Assembly: GCA_023846275.1 (NCBI GenBank)
Contig: CM043871.1
Coordinates: 29,666,569-29,730,568, forward strand
DNA length: 64,000 nt
Source: Vanilla planifolia
Taxonomy: Eukaryota > Streptophyta > Magnoliopsida > Asparagales > Orchidaceae
Direction: 5' to 3'
The notes beneath the pieces are model-generated. The model worked only from the letters and a program-made list of their open reading frames with translations, was not told the origin of the DNA and ran no database searches. How positions within the stretch are numbered: position 1 is the stretch's first letter; the number at the start of each line of letters is the position of its first letter. Of this stretch, positions 23,082-33,545 are shown in pieces. The position numbers were made by a program, and so were the translations under genes.

Positions 23082-24494
23082 TCCAGCACTAACCAGCAGT
23101 TACTCAACTTCCCCAACATTCGGTCAAACGATAACGGCCACAATTTGGAATTTCCGCCAAATTTGCTGAAGCTAAGGGCATGAAGCATATAGTGTCCAGC
23201 TCCACCATGGATTGATTCCCTGCTCCATTTCTGATTTTGTTGAAGTCTATTTTTTTATAGACATTCCCTTACACCTTCCCTTGCCCCGTCTTAATTTGGA
23301 TGATGCTCCCCATGTGGTTACGAGCTTGATCATCCGTATTTCTTTAGCTCCTTTTGATCACTTCACTCCAGGCATCATTTCTCGTAACATTACAGGCATT
23401 ATTGTTCCATTTTGTTTTGAGCATTAATTCTTTACTATCTTGGGCATTATTGTCCTTATTGATATAGGTGTTTCTTCCCATTTTGATGGAACCGATTCTA
23501 ATTTCACCATCCCTAGTCATTCATCTTCGGGAGCTACTATTGGTACCATCACGAACCTTTCGAACTATAATGATGTAGGTTTTTCCTCACATGTTGATTT
23601 GTCTTATTTTCCTAATTTGGCATGATCATATTGTTTCCTCGATTATATTGGATTCCAGCTCTATCCCAGTACCTAAAAAAACCATTTTTCTAAGCACCTC
23701 AATTTCTACACATGTTTAGACAATGCTGTCGATATTTCTCCCCTTGGAGCAAAAATGTTGATTGCTGTTTATTCCAAACTTTGGTTGGGTACTCCATTGG
23801 AAAACATCCAACTTACTTAATAGAGGTCAGCACAACAAAACAAATGTTAAAAAATCAATAAAGGTCTTAAGACTTTTGCTTTACACCATGTTACTTTCCA
23901 AATTCCCACTAGTTGAGGATCTTGCAAGCTTCATGCCCACTAGTAATTGAACTCTCATCCTTCATATGTGGTCTCTAGGAATGCACTAAAAAAAGGACAT
24001 ATTTGATCACTTTCCCTTTGGATTAATTTCCTAAACTCCTCTTCACCTTATATTGCTAATATGCCTTTCCAAGCTCGCAAGTTTCATGGGTACACCAATC
24101 ATGATGGATGGCTTGGTTAACGACTAATAACCTAGGGTTTTTCGCCCTTTTCCCTCCACAATCCTTATCTTCATCGTGGCCTTGTAATTTATGGAGGTTG
24201 AGCATAACTAACACCCACCTTGCACACTTTGTTTCACTTTTTTTTCATTATCCCCCTAGTTAACCTTTTCTCTAGCTTTTATCCCATAAACAAATCGTTT
24301 ACCTTAGCTTAGTCAATAATTGTTTGCGATTGTGACTACGGATGCACGATGAGCATATCCCTACACCTAACCTTCAAACTAGTAGTTTGCCTTCAAAAGA
24401 TATTAGACAAAATACCTATAATTTAATATTCCCTCACCTATAAACACACCCCAACTAGTCAGACACCTCGACCATCAAACCACCTCTTGCTTGT
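23082..24494. other. Unassigned stretch between the Gypsy fossil and the gag-only LTR element
   Basis: Probably includes the 5' leader or LTR of the - strand Gypsy element, but no LTR edge or primer-binding site was recognised. Open frames at 23212-23427, 23440-23625 and 23762-23950 (+) have no domain I recognise. Confidence 0.4.
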
Positions 24495-25114
24495 TGATCA
24501 CAAGATCAATTGTATATCCATTTAATTATTAATTTATCAACAATTAAAAAAGAATCAGGGGGGGGGGGAGATAAAATGATAAAAGTCGTCGAGTGACACT
24601 ATGCGACACCGCTCTCATTCGCATTTGTGAGCAAGAGCTCCCTACACATGTGTCGAAGTGCATGCATATTGCATGGAAGCACTAGGGCCAATAGGACAAA
24701 AGAGTGCCTAATAGCATTGGACCTCGCATGTGCGTGAATAATAGTAAGGCTCGTTGTTTGCAAGCATGCTTGATGGTCCATTGCAGTATAGATTTTTGTA
24801 GCAGAATTCTTTTTTAATCAAATGTTATGAAACTTGTAGGAAATAAAATAATTTGTATTTTGAATAAAATATTGTATCAAAACTTTTATAAAAAGGAGAA
24901 GAAGAATAAATGAAGGATGGAGATATTTTGAGAAAAAAATAGATCCTTTGGTAAAATTGGATCTTTTGGAAAAAAATCCTATCTTTTAGGTAAAAACATT
25001 TTCTTTTTTCTTGAGTTCTTTACCATTCTCATATGTAAATTCTAATATCAGAATTCTAAAATAAGATCTACTATTAATGGCTCAGAGTGAGACACATCAC
25101 AAATAGATTATATA
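24495..25114 (+). repeat. 5' LTR of short LTR retrotransposon
   Basis: It starts TGATCACAAGATCAATT and aligns by eye along its length with 26931-27613. Shared blocks include the AAGATCAATT start, AGAATCA, the GGAAGCACT block, AATCAAATGT-TATGAAA, TTTATAAA, GATCTTTTGG, TTCTTTACCATTCTCATA and the CAGAGTGAGA end. A TATAAAAA box is at 24887-24894. A G11 run at 24558-24568 and a TGCA/CATG-rich middle are inside. The right edge is set a few bases before the primer-binding site. Confidence 0.8.
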
Positions 25115-25117
25115 TTT

Positions 25118-25129
25118 TGGTATCAGAGC
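25118..25129 (+). other. Primer-binding site, initiator tRNA-Met type
   Basis: TGGTATCAGAGC lies four bases after the 5' LTR. This is the standard plant LTR-retrotransposon primer-binding site, complementary to the 3' end of initiator methionyl tRNA. Confidence 0.9.
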
Positions 25130-26354
25130 GTTTCGATTCAACGCTAATGGTAGGAGCTAAGAAGAATTAAGTTGATGAGTAAGCCGTGATTGAGAATCAA
25201 GAGATTGAGAAAGTCTTAGTCAAAGTGACTGCATCAATTATATCACCATCAAACCTGAAGACATAGGTAATCCTATTAACCTAATAAATGTATGTTAATA
25301 AGAATAGTATTAAAATCTTAGTCCTCTGTTATGATGGATTTAAAAAATAATTCATCAAAAGAAAATATTCTTAACCAAAGAAACTTTGGATTAAATGTTA
25401 ATCTAAAGATAACTGAAGATGAAGATGAGAATGACATCATTAATTTCACCCTTTCGATGTGTGAAAATTGATGACCTTTCAAGATAGATGCTATTCTTGA
25501 TCTAACTATTCATATGATGATACAATAGATGCAAAAAAATTAAATATCTGATTAAAGCAACTAGAGATATTTTTTTCTCTATATGACTATTTAACAATCA
25601 ATGAAGTAGCATATGCTTGATTAAAAACAAGTAATGCATTAGCCTGGTGGAATACTTATTTATAAATTGTATAGTTGTAGAAATAAAGATAGATCCAATT
25701 TAAAAAACTACTCAAAAAATACTTTATCTCATAGGTTATATGAAGGAAAGATGAAACAAATGGCATAGCTTACAACACTAACAAGGATAAATGGTACAAA
25801 AATATACCATTGAATTCTAGTAACAAACAATAGTTTGGGAATACCCATCAACAAGATTCAAATATTGTCCTAATAAATTATAGGTTTGTATTATTTTATT
25901 GCCACTGAATTAACTTTGTTCATTTTCAATCTTTAAAACAAGTCAACACATTCACAATGATTATCAAAATGAAGAATTAATGCAAATGGACAACTAGAAT
26001 AACCAAATACTAGGAAGTTTGAGCACAAGTCTGCAAATTGATAGCAAACGAAAGAATATTTTTGGACAAAATGTGTTACAACTATAACTATTAATACTCT
26101 TTCTACTTGTAAAACTCAAAAGTAATGTGATCATTGTAAGAAGACAAGATGTAGTTAACAAAAATATTAGAAATTACATCATTATTTATTTCTAAAAAAA
26201 TTCAAGAAAAATATAAAAAATAAAATGTTTATTCTCTATAAGATTAAAATGGTGTTTGAAAATCTATTTTTAAGTTGGTGAAATCTTAATTCTTGTGATG
26301 AGTTCAAATGATATATCTTATGAAAGAAAATAAAAAGAATTCTTCATCATTTGA

Positions 26355-26570
26355 ATGCAAATAAAGAAAGAGTTTACTAGTGTTATTATTGACACTAGAA
26401 ATAAGAAGAATCAAATATCAAAAAATCTTGTAAAAAAGTTAAGCCTAAAAACTATATATTCAAAACTATATCTTGAGATAAATTCACAAAATTTTCAAAG
26501 TGAGTCCAAAAATGAATGCAAGATCAAATTTATCATCAAAAGCTATGTTGATGAGTTATCTATAAAATAA
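26355..26570 (+). pseudogene. Retropepsin-like fragment of the gag-only element
   Basis: A 71-residue open segment: VIIDTRNKKNQIS, VKKLSLKT and NECKIKFIIKSYVDE. The continuing reading gives SLDVC and NPYLY. The layout corresponds to the Gypsy protease in which the active-site triplet starts DTG; here it is DTR (Asp codon 26391-26393). The Asp is kept and the Gly lost. Confidence 0.65.
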
Positions 26571-26913
26571 TATCTCTAGATGTTTGTTAAATTATATTGA
26601 AAAATCCATATTTATGAGTAGAGATGTTATCTGTTATCTCGAGTAAAATGATAATGGTTTACAAAGGATGAAAACACTTCCTTTTAACACAAAATAAAAA
26701 AAATATTAACAAAAGAAATTATTGGTATTAACCAAGTAAACATATTAGTGAACATGTACAAAAATTGTGTTATTTGTTATCAAGTCAAAGCAACTATATG
26801 ATAGAACTGATAGAAGTCTTAACATTTGAAGATCAATCTAGAAGAAAACAAAACTTGATTTTGCAAAGATCAATTTAACTTTGGAAAAGAAGATTCATTG
26901 AAACTCGAATCAT

Positions 26914-26926
26914 AAAAAGGAAGGGA
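26914..26926 (+). other. Polypurine tract
   Basis: AAAAAGGAAGGGA lies four bases before the TG that opens the 3' LTR. This is the expected plus-strand priming site. Confidence 0.75.
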
Positions 26927-26930
26927 CTTA

Positions 26931-27613
26931 TGATTAAAAGATCAATTATAAATTCATTCAATTATCAAATAATGCATAATTGAGAAAGAATCAAAGGTGA
27001 CAAAACATCATAAGTTATCAAGGAGTACCATGCAGTACCATCCGTAGGTGCATCTATGCACGAAAGTTGACTACACGTGCGTCAGAGCACATTAGGCTAA
27101 GTGTGGAAGCACTGGCATACTCGGGTTGGCGCGATGCACACAACAACACAACCCCCACACATCTCACACGCATGCAGTAGGTATACTAATTGTACCATAC
27201 AAAATGCATGCGTATGACTGAGCTCTTCTGCACACTTAAACAATAATAGGTGCACCACCCTCACTAGTGTAGCACCTCACAAATGGGCCTTTATGGCTCA
27301 AATTTTTGCAGTAACAAATTTATTTATCAAATGTCTATGAAATTTGTGGAAATTAAAATAATATATATTTTGTAATAAGATATCATATCAAAACTTCTAT
27401 AAACGAAAGAAGAATGACAAATGAAAAAAAAATGTATCCTTTAAAAAGAAATTGAATTTTTTGGGAAAATTAGATCTTTTGGGCAATCACTGTTCCTTTT
27501 TCTCATTTTTTTAGTTCTTTGTTATTCTCATACATCAATTTTGTTTTTGCTACTCTAAATTAAGGTTTATTATCGAGGATTCAAAGTGAGATATCTCGCA
27601 GACAAATCATTTA
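26931..27613 (+). repeat. 3' LTR of short LTR retrotransposon
   Basis: It starts TGATTAAAAGATCAATT and aligns with 24495-25114 as described there. It is about 60 bp longer, mainly because of extra CA-rich sequence in the GC-richer middle (27110-27280). The many substitutions between the LTRs indicate an old insertion. Confidence 0.8.
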
Positions 27614-30600
27614 CTAAAGATAATACCATTTTAGTTCATTGTCCCCATCTTTGTATGAGTCTACACCCTCTAGGATGTGTCCTCGGCCTTGGCCTTGGGT
27701 GCCATGAGCTTGCATGAACATTGGTTGAATTTAAGCAACCAAATCCTATTATCAGCAAATTATGACTTGAGAGTTCCATTTTAAACATTTGTAACTGTTT
27801 TGTTTCTTTGTATCTTATTTTTAGCTAATAATGTCTTAGTCTCTTGTATTATCAACTTTTTCAATAATAGTTCAAGTTATGCTTTCAATTTCTTCAAAAA
27901 TGAAAATATTCTTAAAACTCTCCAAATCATCTAAAGGTATATATCTGATCTTCATTGTCCTCCAAAGGTGCTCAAATTCACCAAATATTGTATTGTAAAA
28001 ATTATCAATTGTTCCTACCATAACCAAATTACTAAGTAACCTTGATAGCTATGTTAAGTTCCCAAATAACTCAATGCCTTCAAAATCCCAACTGCTTATG
28101 CTTTAATTGGGTACCCAAACTCTTAGTTGTCTTAATTTTTCCCAAATTCCCCAATTGCCATTATTGTCTCTGGTAGGACAAAAATATTGCTCTTGAAAGA
28201 TCTTAGTAAATTTGCTCTTCCACTCATCAAAATAACTCTTATAACCCCAATCAAATTCAAACAATTTAAATCAAATCAAACAAAATCTCATAATGCTATC
28301 AAATAAGGAGAAAACATAAGACTAAACTATTTATCCATGTCAAAATGGGTAGAATATCATAAAATTACACTCTATTGGGTCATAGTGTTGTCATTCCCTA
28401 GCCTTCATGTTTGATTGAACTTGATCTTTCCACACAATTTAATTTAGTAGTGCTTGATCTCAATAATGCTATCTTAAGTCTATTCAAAATAGCTTTTAGA
28501 TGTGATTTGTTTGTCAACCAATGTAACGCTTTCTTTGATGGACCTTTAAGTTGACCTTAATGTCTCTCTTTTAAAGTTTCTTAAATCAACTTTTGAGTTT
28601 ACTTTGATGACAATGTTGTAGGCTTTTTGTTAACCTTATGGTATGTATTGTCACATTAGTTCCAGCGAACTATCTTGTTATCATCAATCTGTAATCAAAG
28701 CCTTTCCTATCATCCAATCAATATTATACCAAGAAACAAGGTAAGCACATTTGAGAATACCATTTATTTTTCACACTGTAGGTACATAGGACAACTCATA
28801 TTATAGTTGTACAATGCTTGGCCATGGTGAATGGTGATAATCTTTGATCAATGCTTCAAGTTAAACTAATATAAATATACTCAAATCTCACATCATTGTA
28901 TTATTAACCTATATCATATATCATAAGTTAGGTCAAAAATATTTCTTAGATGAGGGAGCCCATGGGGAGGTCATAGGAAATGAAAAGCAAATAATCTAAC
29001 GTGAATAATACCAAGATGATTAAAACATAATTTAAGTTCTTTTTTATTCTCCTAACCTTATCAATTCTCATATACCCCTTAATTGCTTAAGTAAACTACT
29101 AAGCCTTTGTTTAGAGGTTCGAAGTGGTAACTAAAAGAAAAGTCCTCCCTCTCTATTCTTTATGCATTACTAATGCGAGGAATTCGTTAATTCAGCTTAG
29201 TTTGCTGACGTTCTCAAACTATAGTTCTATCCAATTGGCATACCTGAAACTTAACATAAAAGGCCATAAATTCTTTGGTATATGAAAGCGGAATAGCTAC
29301 ATAATTTTTCCTGGAATGATATTAATATGTGCTGTAAATGCAATGCATTCTTGGTACCAAGAATTCATCCTACCAGGTTTTCTGTCGTTGTTTTATGCCT
29401 TAAAATTCGAGTGATAAATTGTTTGATTTATATCCATTTAGGGATCATCTTAATCACCCATTGGCTATATTTTGTCAGATAAGCTTCTGATGTACCGTTT
29501 CTTTGGAATGAAGGGAAGATTGTCTTCTATGATCTGATGACCTTTTAATGTACAGTTATATTATGTTTGCTATGAGTTTTAATTACTACAAATTAATTAC
29601 AAGTAGCATTATAATTGTCTACATCTTTGCTCCAGGTTTCACTTGAGAACATAAAGACAACAAAAGAAGTACACAGTATGTTGATCCATGAAAATAGAAA
29701 GGTAGAAGGTGGAACATGGTTAAGGGTAAACTATGGTTGAGCTTTAAATCATAAAGACTAAGCAAGAGTGATTTATGTTAGGATCAGTTAAAAGTCTACT
29801 GTTTCTTGCAAGTAAAAATCTGATGTGCCTTAATGAAAGTATAATACCTAATCTCCAGGCCCAAGTAGAAACAATTGCATTCCCGATACCACTACTGAAG
29901 AGTCTTAAAGCAACCGCCTAAATGAGATTAAACATTATAATAAATTGTTCTGTGAAACAATTACTGCATGTTTAATCATTATTATGTTTGACCTATAAAT
30001 TAACCATTGTTATATAGAGCACATTAATCTTTTCTAGCCTTTTGCTTCAACTACAAGCTTTTACAATTCCAAGGTTTATAACTGTAGTCATCCAAATTTG
30101 ATAAAGAGGATCACTAAAAGGGAGCTTCATCTAATATGTAGCCCCACCTTTATCTGTCAAGCGTACATGAAACCTTACACTTTAATTCAAATCCTAGAAA
30201 AAGCACCCAAGGAAATCAACCCAAATCCTTGAAAGCAGAGTGATGTATGTGACACCCGACTATAAGACATCAAACTTGCTAAAGCTGCAATAAAACAAAG
30301 CCTAAACTGTTAGACATGTCCCTTAATATGGCTCATTAATTCAATTACCAGTGGATTAGATTAGGAATATGGTCCCATTTTGATGAACTGCAATTCGTGC
30401 AGAGGCCAATAATGATGGATCAGAAGGTGCAAATGTTCTGTACGAGAGAATTATAGCTAGCGTGGTCCCAGTATCTTATACCAGCTCAAGGGTAAAGCTA
30501 TTCGTAGCAGTTTATAAACAAACCTTTCTCGTTGTGACCACCGTCAGTTGTCATTCTCATCTTTCTTCCGCTGTTAGTTCCTTCTTATAGATCAGCCACA

Positions 30601-31030
30601 TCGATTGCTAGCTTATCGTTCAAAATTCCAAGTTTCAGATGAGCTACTAAGGAGGGGTAAGCTGTACAGTAAATTAAATTTGACTTAGGCAAAGCTTTTT
30701 ATGGAGCACTTATTTGGAAAAGAACTGTTGATGGAGATGGACCAAGCTCACGGTACATACCCCAAGCTTACATCCAAATAATAATTAATTGAGTACCGTC
30801 GGTGCGTTATTATCTGTGAAGCATCATTAATTGACATGGATTTCGTTGTCTCACAGGACTTTCGAGCTAGGAAGTAACGGGTTCTGTATTTTTATTGTTT
30901 AATTGCCGTTATAATGTTTGCTAGTTTAAATGTGACCATAAAAAAATTGATACCAGATATGACTTTTATAAAAAAAAAAAATGTTGCTTAGGTGTCGTGT
31001 AAAAAAAACTGGTGGTATTTTTGTTTTTAA
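27614..31030. other. Intergenic, no gene recognised
   Basis: The - strand reading around 28290-27650 has a few protein-like blocks (YFDEWKSKFTKIF; GQGRGHILEG) that might be a decayed gag, but I cannot assign it. From 29100 to 31000 the sequence has a more balanced base composition and looks like unique, non-transposon flank of the patatin-like gene. No ORF of note. Confidence 0.4.
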
Positions 31031-31079
31031 AAATAGTTTATAGCAAAAATATCGAGAATTTCTACGCCCAGAAAATTTT

Positions 31080-31320
31080 GCACGTGGCGAGGGTTCTTAC
31101 TGATTGACAACCCAGTTGACGTTGATGGGCGTATTCTAGCCGAGATGGGCACGGCCCCCTCGTGGGATTGCCTTCGGCTCATTCTCGCCGACGGCCCTAC
31201 GAATGCTAAATGGGACGGCGTGGCCCACACGGACCGACTCAACGCAAGAATACACCCAAACCGGGACCGACTAAAGAGCGGGACCCATAGGAAAAGGAAC
31301 CGGGTCATCCTTAATTGTTT
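31080..31320. other. GC-rich, CpG-containing island downstream of the patatin-like gene
   Basis: An abrupt GC-rich patch in AT-rich surroundings, about 300 bp beyond the stop codon of the patatin-like gene. Overlapping open frames on both strands (31027-31437 -, 31145-31357 +) have arginine-rich, low-complexity translations with no domain, so I regard them as by-products of composition. Confidence 0.5.
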
Positions 31321-31631
31321 TAACTCGAAGCGCCGGAACAGAGTATTCATTAGCTGAATGATTAATAGAGCAACCCGACAAATATCTTCCAACCTTGTGT
31401 AAAAGAAGTCATGCAACTTTTGAGCTGACATGCCCATCTCAAATTAGCTTCCCGCTGAGTTCAACCACTGGAAACCGGTAAAATAACGGAAAACGCAGAG
31501 ATGAAAAGCAAAGAATATATACTGAAATTATTTAATTAAACTTACTCCAAACGTCAATTACTTGGCTACATCAACACACACACTGCTGTACCACAGGTCC
31601 TAACGACATTTCTATTTGATCATCCATGGCG

Positions 31632-33026
31632 TTATGCCTTCTTGACAATGACGGTGGGAATAAGAGAAGTTTTCCTTTTCTCGTGCTCTTTGATGAGTTC
31701 GTTGCAGAATTGCTCCATTTTCTCTATGCTCGTTTCTTGTGATAGTCTTTTTCCTTGGAAGAGCACTGATTCTATGTTCTTCTGACTTAGCATCTCCTCC
31801 ACCATGGTCATCATCTCCTTCTCATCTCGAGTTGAGATCTTATTTGAGAAGCTGTGAGCCTTGTTTATGTTTTGCCAAAATGTTAGCTGTGGAAAAATTG
31901 GTGTGAGATGAAACAAGGTTGTAAAAATTGTACCTGAATCCTCACATAATTGCCAGTTTGTATCCCGTTTTGAGAAAACGCCATTGCAATGGCCTGATCA
32001 ACCTAAGCACCATTAGCAAACACAAGTTTAGTATGTTAAATTCGTTAGTGAAATCAATGTCTGAAGACAAATGGGCGGGAGATGGAGGTGCTCATGGTGT
32101 CGTACCGTGTCGGCCATGCCGTTCCCAGCGATTTGCAAAAGTGCTGCCGTGGACGGAGAACTTCTGCCGGAGCTACCTGCATCTGCTCCGGCGATGGTGA
32201 ATACGTGGAGGTCCCTCACGCCAGCAGCGAAGGGGAACTCCTGCTTGTTGTGAAGCACGTGAGTGATGGCCGCGGACGTTGGGTTCGCCATGGCCACCGC
32301 ACCGCCGACTGCGGAGATGCTCGTTCGCCCGTCGACGGACTTGATCTCCACCACCGACTTCCCGGCACAAGTGGCAGCGCAGACCTCTCTGATCAGGAAA
32401 TTGTACCCGTCTGATTCCAACGCGTCCGCTCTGGAGAAGAGGAACGGCGCGGCGGTGGAGAGATCGAAGCAAGGGATGAGCAACGGCTTCACCGTGTCCC
32501 GGAGGGTGGCATCACCGAATAATCGCCGAAATAGACGGCCGCCGGGTCTCCGAAACATTCCACAGAAAAGGCCCTTCCTCCTTGTGGTGGACGGCGGTGG
32601 AGAGCCGCCGTTTTTTGCTAAAAAGCAGAGCGCTTCCTCGGCGGAGAAGAGCGGTCGGCCGTGGAGTCCTCGGGAAAAGAGCATGGCGGCGAGGATTCCT
32701 CCGGCACCGGAGCCGGTTGCTGCATCAAAGAAATCGGCAATCCGAGCGGTTGGTTCCCCGGAACGGTGCCGGAGCGAGGATTCCAGACGGGCAAGGCAGG
32801 CAGCGGCTGGTAAGCAATCGTCGACCGCTTCAAGCGAAAGGATGCTTACCTTGCCTGGGTAGACTCCCCTTAGGTACGGGGCCTTCACCGGGGAGGATCC
32901 AGATAGGAGAAGCTTCGGCGCGTCGTAGCCAAAGAGGAAGTTGGCCTCCAATATATTGAATATCTCGTAGCTAAGCTTGTCAACGTCATTACAGGGGTCC
33001 ATAATCGCCGGCGCCGTCGTTGCCAT
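31632..33026 (-). CDS. PLP: Patatin-like protein, group III (pPLAIII) type, complete, three exons
   Basis: Patatin-like proteins are acyl hydrolases of membrane lipids; group III members affect cell elongation and lignin/cellulose deposition. Exons: 33026-32106 (307 codons), 32002-31934 (23) and 31886-31632 (84 plus stop), all phase 0 with GT-AG introns of 103 and 47 bp. This gives 414 residues, normal for the group. Residues 16-34 read DKLSYEIFNILEANFLFGY. GKVSILSLEAVDD (58-70) replaces the glycine-rich oxyanion loop. ARIADFFDAATGSGAGG (94-110) has GSGAG where classical patatins have GxSxG. VGGAVAMANPT (240-250) lacks the usual Asp of the DG motif. ITHVLHNKQEFPFAAGV follows. The C-terminus is an E/K-rich helix ending KRKTSLIPTVIVKKA. 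A non-canonical active site is known for group III; here the oxyanion loop is also lost. The GC-rich first exon contrasts with its surroundings. The frame is intact and looks functional. Confidence 0.93.
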
Positions 33027-33113
33027 CTTTTCCGGTGAAGAATCCCTGGGAAATGGATAAGGCAGCGAGGGAACGGAGTTAAGTACGATGGGAGAAAGCG
33101 GAGACCTCAGTGA

Positions 33114-33127
33114 GCGCTTATTTGTAG
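33114..33127 (-). promoter_or_regulatory. Possible TATA-like element of the patatin-like gene
   Basis: On the - strand CTACAAATAAGCGC lies about 90 bp before the ATG at 33026. This leaves room for a leader of roughly 55-65 bases. It is a weak match to TATA, the only candidate seen, and unproven. Confidence 0.3.
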
Positions 33128-33199
33128 TTGGAACTTGGCGATTAATGCAAACAGCTTTGGTAGTCGGCGCATTTAGCTGTTACTTCTGTCGGACGAATT

Positions 33200-33545
33200 G
33201 ACCATTATGACCCTGTACTATTTCAACGAGGAGTTCTGGCGAAAACGGGCGGCGCGAGGCTTTCCGGTTATCCGCTCTACCGCCAGATCCGAGGTAGTCG
33301 AATAACTCCCCGGTACCGACGGCACTAATTGGCGACTAAAGCACGAATCGGTTCGACCACGGGCTGGGTCGGGTCGTCGAATCCCAATTAGGGCCGCGAT
33401 GATAGATCGGACGGCAAAGATCTCGTTTCTAAGATTTGTCCGATACGAGGGGACATCAGGACAGTTTGGCAGCGGATGAACCGGATCGGTCGATCTGGTC
33501 CATCCAAAGCGGCTCACGCCCAAATGTGGAATCCACAAATTACTT
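33200..33545. other. GC-rich, CpG-containing island upstream of the patatin-like gene
   Basis: A second GC-rich patch, about 180-520 bp upstream of the start codon, with repeated CGG/CCG words such as CGGGTCGGGTCGTCG and CCGGATCGGTCG. The open frame at 33218-33538 (-) has no recognised domain. It is likely promoter-distal sequence or an unmethylated island. Confidence 0.5.

Larger units (their letters stand above)
24495..27613 (+). mobile_element. 3.1-kb LTR retrotransposon with gag and protease only (TR-GAG/LARD-like)
   Basis: Two LTRs (24495-25114 and 26931-27613) bracket a 1.8 kb interior with a primer-binding site and a polypurine tract. The interior holds a decayed gag (ALAWWNTYL at 25636-25662), a zinc-knuckle remnant CDHCKKTRCS near 26126, and a retropepsin-like segment in the open frame 26355-26570. 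That segment contains IDTRNKKN, where the usual DTG is DTR, and is followed by SLDVC and NPYLY. No RT, RNase H or integrase sequence fits between the protease and the 3' LTR. The layout matches non-autonomous elements that keep gag, such as TR-GAG. The gag-protease style is Ty3/Gypsy. No matching target-site duplication was seen. Confidence 0.8.

Noticed and set aside
23212-23950. Three consecutive + strand open frames as exons of one gene
   Set aside because: No recognised domain and no supporting splice sites; they lie beside a Gypsy fossil and may be its leader read on the wrong strand.
27650-28290. Protein-like blocks on - strand (YFDEWKSKFTKIF, GQGRGHILEG) as a gag fossil
   Set aside because: Too few matching features; no zinc knuckle or flanking LTR was found.
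31027-31437. 136-residue open frame on - strand and a 70-residue frame on + strand
   Set aside because: Both come from a GC-rich patch that suppresses stops on both strands; the translations are arginine-rich without any domain.
32071-32959. Several overlapping + strand and out-of-frame open frames of 60-199 residues
   Set aside because: They are shadows of the GC-rich first exon of the patatin-like gene.
33218-33538. 106-residue open frame upstream of the patatin-like gene
   Set aside because: No domain, no splice context, and it lies in a GC-rich island where open frames arise by chance.
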